Below the pieces are notes generated by a model, which saw nothing but the letters and a program-made list of their open reading frames with translations, did no database searches and had not been told where the DNA came from. 21,707 bases of DNA, from assembly GCA_048173955.1 (NCBI GenBank), contig DBEYOB010000096.1, forward strand, positions 1 to 21,707, in the 5' to 3' direction. Shown piece by piece: positions 1-6,302 of this stretch. The position numbers and the translations under genes are program-made. The number at the start of each line of letters is the position of its first letter. Position 1 is the first letter of the stretch. This stretch comes from CAZUFB01 sp048173955 (GTDB lineage Bacteria > Actinomycetota > Coriobacteriia > Coriobacteriales > UMGS124).

Positions 1-23
1 GAGCAAGAGGGAGCAAGGAAACC

Positions 24-389
24 ATGGCAACCATCTGGCAAGACCGCAAGCGCACGCTGTTCGGCCTTCCGCTGTCGTTCACGACCTACCGGCTCACCGA
101 GGACCGCCTGTTCATCGAGACGGGCTTCCTCAACAAGAAGGAGGACGAGGTGCGGCTCTACCGCATCCTCGACGTCTCGCTCAACCTGCCGCTGGGCCAG
201 CGTATCTTCGGCGTGGGCACTGTGCAGATCGCCTCGAGCGACCAGACCAAGGGCGACTTCGCCGTCGGCCCCGTCAAGAACCCGCGCGAGGTGAAGGAAC
301 TGCTGTCCACCACGGTCGAGAAGGAGCGCCAGGAGAACGGCGTCTCCGCCCGCGAGTTCATGGAACAGGACGGCGAGGTGCTGGGATAG
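24..389 (+). CDS. PH domain-containing protein (bPH2/YdbT-like)
   Basis: A 121-residue protein that looks like one bacterial PH domain (bPH2, PF03703 type). The pattern seen is a tyrosine/leucine-rich first strand (TYRLTEDRLFIETG), a basic/acidic turn, then RLYRILDVSLNLPLGQRIFGVGTVQI, which fits the family's 'i.dv.l.q....r.fGvGtv.i' core. The end (NPREVKELLSTTVEKERQ) is a predicted amphipathic helix. There is no signal peptide or membrane segment, so it is probably cytosolic; many relatives are membrane-anchored or paired with a membrane-anchored copy. The ATG at 24 follows an AAGGAA ribosome site. A strong terminator lies about 90 bases downstream, so this is the last gene of its transcript. 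The upstream neighbour is outside the window. Molecular function is unknown; the fold assignment is fairly secure. Confidence 0.8.
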   Translation: MATIWQDRKRTLFGLPLSFTTYRLTEDRLFIETGFLNKKEDEVRLYRILDVSLNLPLGQRIFGVGTVQIASSDQTKGDFAVGPVKNPREVKELLSTTVEKERQENGVSAREFMEQDGEVLG

Positions 390-476
390 CACTGCGCCGA
401 GATGGCGACGGGGTACATGGGGGGCGTACGCCTAGGCGGAGCGTCTAGGCGGGGTGCCAAGGCAGAACGCCAAGGC

Positions 477-517
477 GGGGCGCCGGTTTCCAGAGGAGGC
501 CGGCGCCCCTTCGTTTG
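477..517 (+). terminator. Rho-independent terminator after the PH-domain gene
   Basis: A perfect 10-bp stem (GGGGCGCCGG at 477-486, CCGGCGCCCC at 500-509) with a 13-base loop, followed by TTCGTTT. It lies about 90 bases past the PH-domain stop codon, in a gap between converging genes. Confidence 0.75.
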
Positions 518-546
518 CCCGGCGAGGCCGTGAGACCGCGGCGGAC

Positions 547-585
547 GGGAGGGGTCGGGGGGTCGGGGGGGTCGGGGGGGGGGTC
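547..585 (+). repeat. Poly-G tract with TC spacers (G-quadruplex motif)
   Basis: Runs of 3, 4, 6, 7 and 10 guanines. The last four are separated only by TC (G-runs 551-554, 557-562, 565-571, 574-583). Four or more G-runs with two-base loops satisfy the standard G-quadruplex pattern. The growing run length looks like slippage expansion. It lies between converging genes. Confidence 0.8.
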
Positions 586-645
586 GCGGCGGTTCGGACC
601 GATCCGGATGCCCAAAACGTCCAGACAGCCAAAACCGGCTGGTGC

Positions 646-806
646 CTGAAAAAATGCCCGTTGCGAACGATTTCGCCTTTCGCTCGGCCTTTCCGTAGAT
701 AGCGCTTGTAACGTGCAATTTACGAATAGGTAAATGAATGCGCCAATCTTCCGATGCCCACCCTGTCGTCGCCCCTTCCAATCGTTCGCAACGGCGATTT
801 TTTCAG
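646..806. repeat. 161-bp inverted-repeat element
   Basis: The arms 646-672 and 780-806 are reverse complements at 25 of 27 positions (left arm begins CTGAAAAAATGCCC). A second perfect 6-bp inverted repeat, ATTTAC (718-723) and GTAAAT (730-735), sits at the exact centre of the large one (both centred near 726). The sequence between shows only weak complementarity. This looks like a degenerate mobile or hairpin element; no open frame inside resembles a transposase. Confidence 0.6.
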
Positions 807-807
807 T

Positions 808-865
808 CAACCGGCATTTTCCGGTGCGCGCGCGGCTATCTCGGCCAACCGGCGTTTCCCGGTGC
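808..865. repeat. Direct repeat of a 20-bp CCGG hairpin unit
   Basis: CAACCGGCATTTTCCGGTGC (808-827) and CAACCGGCGTTTCCCGGTGC (846-865) match at 18 of 20 positions. Each can fold on its CCGG arms. The first copy directly adjoins the right arm of the 646-806 inverted repeat. Confidence 0.6.
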
Positions 866-906
866 ATGCGGCCTGCAGACGCAGCTGGCCGCCCGCACGT
901 GCATCC

Positions 907-927
907 ACCGGCGCGTCCTCCGCCGGT
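907..927 (-). terminator. Hairpin just past the first LuxR gene, weak terminator
   Basis: Perfect 7-bp arms ACCGGCG (907-913) and CGCCGGT (921-927) with a 7-base loop, starting 11 bases after the LuxR stop on the minus strand. No T-tract follows, so termination activity is uncertain. Confidence 0.4.
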
Positions 928-937
928 CGTTGGAACC

Positions 938-2425
938 CTACCGTCCCCGGCTCCCTTCGACCAGGTCGATAAGCTCCTGCTTGTTGTGGATACCGCACTT
1001 GGTATACACGTGGCGGACGTGGGTCTTGATCGTGTTCTCGCTCACGCAGACCTTCTCCGCGATGTAGCTCATGCTCCTCCCCTGCACGAACAGGGCCACC
1101 ACCTCGGCCTCGCGCTCGGTCAGGCCGTATCTGCGTACAAAATCGCCGATGCCGTCATCGTCCGACCGCTGAAGAGGCCCTTCGACCTGCATGGTGGCGG
1201 ACGTCTTGAGCAGCAGCGTCCAGAGGCGGGACCCGTACTCCGTATACACGACGAGCACTGCCATCGCAACGAGCTCCAAGACCATGAGGGCGATTGCCTC
1301 GCCCGACTCGTCGATGGCGGAAAGAGATAGCGCCAGCCCCGCAAGCGCCCCGACGCAGATTCCCAACTGCTCGGCAAACATGGTGACGCCGATGGTCTTG
1401 GCGGGCTCGTTGGCAGAGACATGCCCGTGGAAGGCGATCATCACCCACACGAGGATGTCGAACCCGCAATAGCCGATTGCAATCATCGCCCCGCTGATGT
1501 CGGCAAGGGCGGGGACAAACATGCTGAAGATGACGACCGCGAATCCCGCGACCAGGACGAAGAAGCAGATGCGGAACAGCAGCGCAATCCTGTCGCGCAG
1601 AACCGTCAGGCTCGCGGCAAAGAACACCAGCGCCGTGACGCCGCGCGCACCTACGACGAACGGTCCCATGTCAAAGGCCCGCGCCTCGGAAGGCTGGATG
1701 ATCTGGTTCATATACATGAAGCCGAAAATCGTGCAGAACGCCAGTATCAGCATGAGCAACCGCACGTCGACCCCGGCCACGGTGCCGTTGCGGGGCAGGA
1801 TGTCCCGCTTTGGGAACCGCTCCTGCTCGACATGCAGCAGCGGAACACCCTGCTTGAAGTGGAGCACCGCGTATACAAGACCCGAAAACATGGGAAGCGC
1901 CGCCACCAGCGCAGCCGCGACAACATCGGGCAGCATTTCGAGCGCAAGGTTGAGCGGCAGGCCGATCGACCAGGCCACGGATATATGGGCAAGCGCCTTC
2001 GCACGTCCCTGCGCGACGCAGACCAACCCCCACAAAACATTGTAGAAGGAGAAGAACGCCGCCGAAAGGAGCGATCCCACGACAAGCGCCGACGCCTCCC
2101 CCACCCCGGGCGCCAGATGGGACAAGGCGATGCAGGCGCTGCCCAAAGATCCCGCCACCATGAAGGCAAGGGCCTCGATAAGATGGGCCTGCGAGAAAAT
2201 GCCCCCGTGCAGCAAGCGGGGCAAGATGAGAAGCCCGACGACGGTCCCAACGGTGATGGTCACAAACGTGAGCTGATATGCGCCACCAGCACGACCAAAG
2301 GCGCAAAGCGTGTCAGAAAACACCGCGGCGTCCATCCACAGCCAGAAGAGGGCGCTCCCGACAAGGGCAAGCGGCGAAGCCGAGCCGGAAAAGAGCGACC
2401 GCACGCCGCGTATGCCGGAATCCAC
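938..2425 (-). CDS. LuxR-family regulator with multi-helix membrane sensor domain
   Basis: A 495-residue one-component regulator. About the first 420 residues are roughly a dozen hydrophobic helices in an MFS-like arrangement. The last 65 are a GerE/LuxR DNA-binding domain (GLTEREAEVVALFVQG...SENTIKTHVRHVYTKCGIHNKQELIDLV) with the expected recognition-helix pattern. This architecture is greatly expanded in Eggerthellaceae, usually beside Tat flavoproteins. It probably sits in the membrane, senses a small molecule, and controls the divergent flavoprotein at 2761. I chose the GTG at 2425 because a GGAGGGAGGGGG ribosome site lies just upstream; the frame stays open to 2521, but that extension is polar and has no ribosome site. 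No receiver domain or phosphorylation site is visible. The ligand is unknown. Confidence 0.88.
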   Translation of the reverse strand: MDSGIRGVRSLFSGSASPLALVGSALFWLWMDAAVFSDTLCAFGRAGGAYQLTFVTITVGTVVGLLILPRLLHGGIFSQAHLIEALAFMVAGSLGSACIALSHLAPGVGEASALVVGSLLSAAFFSFYNVLWGLVCVAQGRAKALAHISVAWSIGLPLNLALEMLPDVVAAALVAALPMFSGLVYAVLHFKQGVPLLHVEQERFPKRDILPRNGTVAGVDVRLLMLILAFCTIFGFMYMNQIIQPSEARAFDMGPFVVGARGVTALVFFAASLTVLRDRIALLFRICFFVLVAGFAVVIFSMFVPALADISGAMIAIGYCGFDILVWVMIAFHGHVSANEPAKTIGVTMFAEQLGICVGALAGLALSLSAIDESGEAIALMVLELVAMAVLVVYTEYGSRLWTLLLKTSATMQVEGPLQRSDDDGIGDFVRRYGLTEREAEVVALFVQGRSMSYIAEKVCVSENTIKTHVRHVYTKCGIHNKQELIDLVEGSRGR

Positions 2426-2760
2426 GGAGACCCCCTCCCTCCTGCCCGCATCGCATAGACATTGGGAACCGATTCCCCGGGCATGTTGCCAATAGTACGG
2501 CATGACCGCGGCCTGCACCATCGCTTTTCGGCCGGTTCAAACCGCTACCCATACCAACGGATGCGCGCGTTGTCATCATCACTTTATGGTGATGCATATC
2601 TGACCTGCGGAATCATTACTTTGTTGTCTTTCTTCCAAACCTTGGCCGCCGCATGATGCAGCCAGTTCGACGGCGCGCAGGACAACGGGCGGCTGCAAAT
2701 GAGAGCAACCGCGCGGCGCGCCGACCATGTCCCGTCCGCAACGCCAGGTTAGGAGAACCC
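2426..2760. promoter_or_regulatory. Divergent control region between luxR and flavoprotein genes
   Basis: These 335 bases separate the divergent LuxR (-) and flavoprotein (+) genes and must hold both promoters. The clearest element is a perfect inverted repeat, CATCAC (2577-2582) and GTGATG (2589-2594), with a 6-base spacer, in the more AT-rich middle. TTGTCA at 2570-2575 could be a -35 box for the plus strand, but no convincing -10 follows. The plus-strand frame stays open from 2653, but its initial part is polar and basic, without the Tat signal context, and is not treated as coding. Confidence 0.45.
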
Positions 2761-4773
2761 ATGATCGACGCAACCGTATCTCGCCGTGGATTCGTCGCAG
2801 CCGCAGCCGCCGGAGTCGTAGGCGCCGCGCTGGCAGGCCGCCAGACGGTGCGCCCCGCCCTCGCCGATGAGACCGCGGCCCCTGCAGCCGCCGACGCGGC
2901 AGAGCTGGTCGAAACCATCAACTGCTCGGGCATCGTCGTCGACCCCGGCGCCGTAACCGAGGTCATCTACACCGACGTCCTTGTCGTCGGCGGCGGCTTC
3001 TCCGGCCTCGCGGCCGCCGTCCAGGCGGGCGAGAACGGCGACAACGTCATCCTCCTCGAGGCGGCCTCGGTGCTCGGCGGCAACGGCATGGGCGTCGAGG
3101 GAACCTTCGCCGTCGACTCCAAGTTCCAGATCGAGCAGGGCGTCGAGGTCGACAAGTCCATCATCATGCAGGAGGAGCTCGGCAAGCCCCAGTGGGCCGT
3201 CGACGGCCTGTACTACAAGGACCTCATCACCAACTCGGCCGCCAACATCGAGTGGGTCGTCGAAAAGGGCGCGCAGCTGAGCGGCCTCATCGACAACTAC
3301 CCCATCGGCCCGACCGCCGGCAAGGTCAACACGTTCCACTGGTGGCTCAACGGTGCCGCCGGCGAAGGCTACGTGCCCTTTATGGCGTCGGCCGCCCGCG
3401 AGTACGGCGTCGACATCCGCCTCAACAACCGCGGCCTGGAGTTCTCGTACGCCGAAGACGGCTCCGTCGACGGCGTGTACGCGCAGGACGCCTTCGGCGA
3501 CATCGTCAACTACAAGGCGACGGCCATCATCTTGGCGACGGGCGGCTTCGCCAACGACGACAAGCGCCTCATCCGCCAAGGCTTCGTCCTCGAGGAGCTC
3601 GAGCGCATCGGCACGCCCGGCCACTACGGCGACGCCATCAACATGGCCATCGCCGCCGGCTGCTCCGAGTACACCGGCGTGTGCTACCTCAAGTACAACC
3701 GCATCAGCCACGACTTCGAGGTCGAGACGTTCGGCCCCTTCTGGTCGGCCTTCTGCTTCGGCGGCCCGTTCCTGTGGCTGAACGCAAACATGGAACGCTT
3801 CGTCGACGAGGCCTGCGCCCTTGAGGTCGGCAACACCATCACGCAATCCGCGCCGATCCACAACCAGGGATGCTGCTGCTACTCGATCTTCGACTCGGTC
3901 GTCTGCCAGAGCCAGATCGACGCCAACAAGGAGATGGCCGACGAGTGGGGCCACGACCTCAACGAGCAGCTCCAGAAGCAGATCGACAACGCCGACGACG
4001 TGTGGTGCGCCGACACCATCGAGGGCCTCGCCGAGGCGGCGGGCATCGACGCGGCGGGCCTCCAAACCGCGGTCGACGAGTACAACGCCGCATGCGAGGC
4101 GGGCAAGGACGAGTGGTTCGGCAAACCCGCCGAGTACCTCGCGCCCATCAGCACGCCCCCGTTCTACATGACCAAGATCCACGTCACCATGGAGGGCCCG
4201 CTCGGCGGCGTGAAGACCGACCGCACGTTCCGTCCCATGCTCGATGCCGGCGGCGTCATGGAGAACGTCTTCGTCATCGGTCTCGACGGCATCATGCTCT
4301 ACCGCGATGTCTACCCCATGGACGTGCCCGGCAGCGCGAGCGCCGAGTGCCTCAACGGCGGCCGCGTGAGCGCCAACGAGGCCCACGCCCTGGTCGAGGC
4401 GGCCGGCCCCAACGTGGGCGAGGCACGCGACACCTCCGACCCCCGCACCAACGCCAAACAGGTCATCATGGCGATCAGCGACCTGCTCACCACCGTCGAC
4501 CTCGGCCTTACCGACGAGGACAGCCCGGCCACCATCGCCTCGAGCGACGAGCGCTTCACCGAGTTCTACGACTCCGTGCGCGCCAGCAAGAAGATGGAGG
4601 GCCTCGAGCTCACCGACTGCTCGATCGTGGCCAACATCAACGGCGTCCTCTCCGCCACGGCCCGCGCCGACAGCCAGCAGATGAGCTACCATTACACGCT
4701 CGTCTCGGCCGACATGACCGTGAACGGCGAACATGTGACCTACGACAAGGACAACGGCATCGTCGTCGGGTAG
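2761..4773 (+). CDS. Tat-exported FAD-dependent oxidoreductase (fumarate reductase-like)
   Basis: A 670-residue flavoprotein. Residues 7-30 are a twin-arginine signal (SRRGF then an alanine-rich core), so it is probably exported folded with FAD. The FAD-binding Rossmann motif is VVGGGFSG (residues 75-82) with ribose-binding Glu100 after VILL. Later landmarks of the FAD_binding_2/fumarate reductase flavoprotein family are ATGGFAND (259-266), NANMERFVDE (341-350), a candidate active-site histidine in KIHVTMEGPLGG (472-483), and the C-terminal FAD contact region FVIGLDG...SASAECLNGGR. No FMN-binding or haem domain is present. Residues from about 550 form an unassigned extension. ATG 2761 has an AGGAG site six bases upstream. 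It presumably reduces an organic acceptor using electrons from the membrane; substrate unknown. The divergent LuxR gene is the likely regulator. Confidence 0.88.
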   Translation: MIDATVSRRGFVAAAAAGVVGAALAGRQTVRPALADETAAPAAADAAELVETINCSGIVVDPGAVTEVIYTDVLVVGGGFSGLAAAVQAGENGDNVILLEAASVLGGNGMGVEGTFAVDSKFQIEQGVEVDKSIIMQEELGKPQWAVDGLYYKDLITNSAANIEWVVEKGAQLSGLIDNYPIGPTAGKVNTFHWWLNGAAGEGYVPFMASAAREYGVDIRLNNRGLEFSYAEDGSVDGVYAQDAFGDIVNYKATAIILATGGFANDDKRLIRQGFVLEELERIGTPGHYGDAINMAIAAGCSEYTGVCYLKYNRISHDFEVETFGPFWSAFCFGGPFLWLNANMERFVDEACALEVGNTITQSAPIHNQGCCCYSIFDSVVCQSQIDANKEMADEWGHDLNEQLQKQIDNADDVWCADTIEGLAEAAGIDAAGLQTAVDEYNAACEAGKDEWFGKPAEYLAPISTPPFYMTKIHVTMEGPLGGVKTDRTFRPMLDAGGVMENVFVIGLDGIMLYRDVYPMDVPGSASAECLNGGRVSANEAHALVEAAGPNVGEARDTSDPRTNAKQVIMAISDLLTTVDLGLTDEDSPATIASSDERFTEFYDSVRASKKMEGLELTDCSIVANINGVLSATARADSQQMSYHYTLVSADMTVNGEHVTYDKDNGIVVG

Positions 4774-4847
4774 TCGAGAACTGCCGGGTACGGCTGGCTG
4801 ACAGCCGGCGACGCACGGCGGCTGGGCAGCGCACGACAGCCGGCAGC

Positions 4848-4884
4848 GCGGGCGGGGTCGAAAGATGGCCCCGCCCGCGTTTCT
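4848..4884 (+). terminator. Rho-independent terminator after flavoprotein gene
   Basis: A perfect 10-bp GC stem, GCGGGCGGGG (4848-4857) and CCCCGCCCGC (4869-4878), with an 11-base loop, followed by GTTTCT. It lies 75 bases after the flavoprotein stop. Confidence 0.8.
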
Positions 4885-4968
4885 GTGTCACCGACCCGCA
4901 GCGAAGCTCCACCACGTGAAAGAAAAAGCCACCCGCATGCCCCGGGCAACCCGAACGGCTCGATTGCG

Positions 4969-5150
4969 CCGCAAAACCGGGGTTCGTGCTAGGGCGCAAA
5001 CCCCCGTCGAAACCGCCGTGCTGACGGCGCGGGGCAGCGCAGCAGAGAAACGCCTGGTAGTGGATTGCCAAAGCAAGCCGAAAGCGCCGGCGGTCATTCC
5101 GAGCCGCCCTTCAATGCGCGGCAAGACTAGCACAAACCCCAGTTTTGCGG
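4969..5150. repeat. 182-bp intergenic element with 24-bp inverted ends
   Basis: 4969-4992 and 5127-5150 are reverse complements at 22 of 24 positions (left arm begins CCGCAAAACCGGGG). Complementarity stops sharply on both sides, as for a discrete element. Inside are a tight hairpin (CGCCGT 5014-5019, ACGGCG 5024-5029, loop GCTG) and an alternative pairing of the left arm (GGGGTT 4979-4984 with AACCCC 4999-5004). No gene lies within. It sits between the converging flavoprotein gene and the AlbA_2-family remnant. A MITE-like repeat or a bidirectional terminator are the main possibilities. Confidence 0.6.
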
Positions 5151-5228
5151 AAAGACCGCGCCCAAACCGAGGACGGACTGGCAATTGATGGCGGCCGCGC
5201 GCCGGCACAGCGGTCTGACAGGAGCCCG

Positions 5229-6140
5229 TCACATCCCAGGAAGGCAGTAACGCGTTGCGGAGGTCTTGCCCGTACGCACAAGCTCTCCCCTCGCAACCAT
5301 GCCCGACAATACCTCGCGCGTCCGCGATGCCCCGAGACCCAGCACGGCAGACAGCTCCGACGCGCTTGCTGCACCGTGTTCACGCACGTATGCCATCACT
5401 GTGTCTTCCCGGCTCATCGTATATCCGAAATCTTCGCCGGTCTTCGCCGATCTTCGCCGATCTTCGCCGATTCCAAGCGAACGGCCCCCTGTGGCAAGCC
5501 GCAGAATAAGCGCTACGCGATCAGGATCATACGACTCCGTAAGCACAGGGTCGTCGACACCGGCATAACGTGCCGAGCGACGAAGCACGTCAAAACCGCT
5601 TCCCGCTTTGTCCCCCTTACCCACCAGGTTGAACATGGTCAAGAGCGTGAGGTTCCGCGGATCGGACACACCCCCGCCCTCGATGACGCTCACCGGCAGA
5701 CGGAGGACACCGGGATTGGACAGCTCGATGCCCTCGTTGGTGCGCAACGCCACCAGCCCGGCCCGCCCATAGTAGTCGGCATGGACAAGCATGTTGGTAA
5801 GCGCCTCACGGACCGCCTTGTGCTGCGGCGTGTCGTCGATTCGCGTCATGCCGGAACCAAGCTCGAACGGCACCGGAAGCCCCTCGCTCAGGAGGGGATA
5901 TGCCTTATACCAGAAAGCGAAGACGTTGCCGCTCCAATCCCCACTCGCCGAAGTGACGCGGTTGTCCCACCGACGGTCCGAGAACACCTGCCGGCAATCG
6001 AGAAAGTACTGGGGGAACTCCTCGGTGATACGCCATGCATATCCAAACATGAGCAGACCCGCCCATGTAGGATGGAGCTCCCCATCTTCCACGGAGCGAC
6101 CAACAGCCCCAAGGCGAAGAAGAAGAGCGTTGTCCCATTC
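5229..6140 (-). pseudogene. 5'-truncated AlbA_2/HATPase_c_4 protein (COG2865 type) remnant
   Basis: This encodes the C-terminal part of a COG2865-type protein (Schlafen AlbA_2 domain plus GHKL-like HATPase_c_4). Visible are the linker LHPTWAGLLMFGYAW, the ATPase motif HKAVREALTNMLVHADYYG, IELSNPG, and KAGSGFDVLRR, followed by a winged-helix-like C-terminus (SASELSAVLGLGASRTREVLSGMV). The N-terminal AlbA_2 domain, normally about 200 residues, is absent. Family-like sequence (WDNALLLRLGAVGRS) continues upstream of the first start codon (GTG at 6092) back to a TAG at 6141-6143, beyond which no AlbA_2 sequence is seen. It is therefore a remnant, although a shortened protein from GTG 6092 (287 residues) is possible. 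It lies 162 bases after hsdR on the same strand. A 10-bp tandem repeat lies in the coding frame at 5431-5470. Confidence 0.75.
5431..5470 (-). repeat. Four tandem 10-bp units within the AlbA_2-family remnant
   Basis: TCTTCGCCGG is followed by three exact copies of TCTTCGCCGA (plus-strand reading). On the coding strand it encodes IGEDRRRSAKTGEDF. As the unit is 10 bp, gain or loss of one or two units shifts the frame, while three units add or remove ten residues. Confidence 0.9.
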
Positions 6141-6143
6141 CTA

Positions 6144-6302
6144 GCGCCGTTCTTGTCGAGCCATCTGCATATAGCAGCAGGGCCCTGTCAAAGCAATCAA
6201 AACAACGATGGCCACAACAAGGTAATTACCATCACCAGTAGCGATTGGTTCGCGAACAAAATCTACTACCTCACCCCGCCTACTTCAACGCAGGGCATTC
6301 CA
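6144..6302 (-). other. hsdR trailer with palindromes
   Basis: Sequence between the hsdR stop and the AlbA_2-family remnant. It holds two perfect 10-bp palindromes, GGTAATTACC (6221-6230) and GTTCGCGAAC (6248-6257). The second is the tip of a longer imperfect hairpin with GTAG/CTAC ends (about 6238-6266) that could act as the hsdR 3' end. AlbA_2-coding sequence is not recognisable here. Confidence 0.45.

Larger units (their letters stand above)
390..937. other. Gene-free gap between convergent genes, rich in repeats
   Basis: No credible gene is seen in these 548 bases; frames open here are short, low-complexity and not conserved in appearance. The gap holds the terminator at 477-517, a poly-G tract at 547-585, a long imperfect inverted repeat at 646-806, two 20-bp CCGG hairpin direct repeats at 808-827 and 846-865, and a 7-bp hairpin at 907-927 next to the end of the LuxR gene. 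Confidence 0.7.
4774..5228. other. Gene-free gap between convergent genes
   Basis: There is no credible gene in these 455 bases. Besides the terminator and the 182-bp element, there is a loose 7-bp inverted repeat, AGACCGC (5153-5159) and GCGGTCT (5210-5216), near the end of the minus-strand remnant. Confidence 0.65.

Noticed and set aside
734..1330. Plus-strand frames over the gap and the end of the first luxR
   Set aside because: Low-complexity shadows of the luxR gene and repeat region without any domain.
2749..4734. Long minus-strand frame opposite the first flavoprotein
   Set aside because: Valine/alanine-rich shadow without domains; the plus-strand protein has Tat and FAD motifs.
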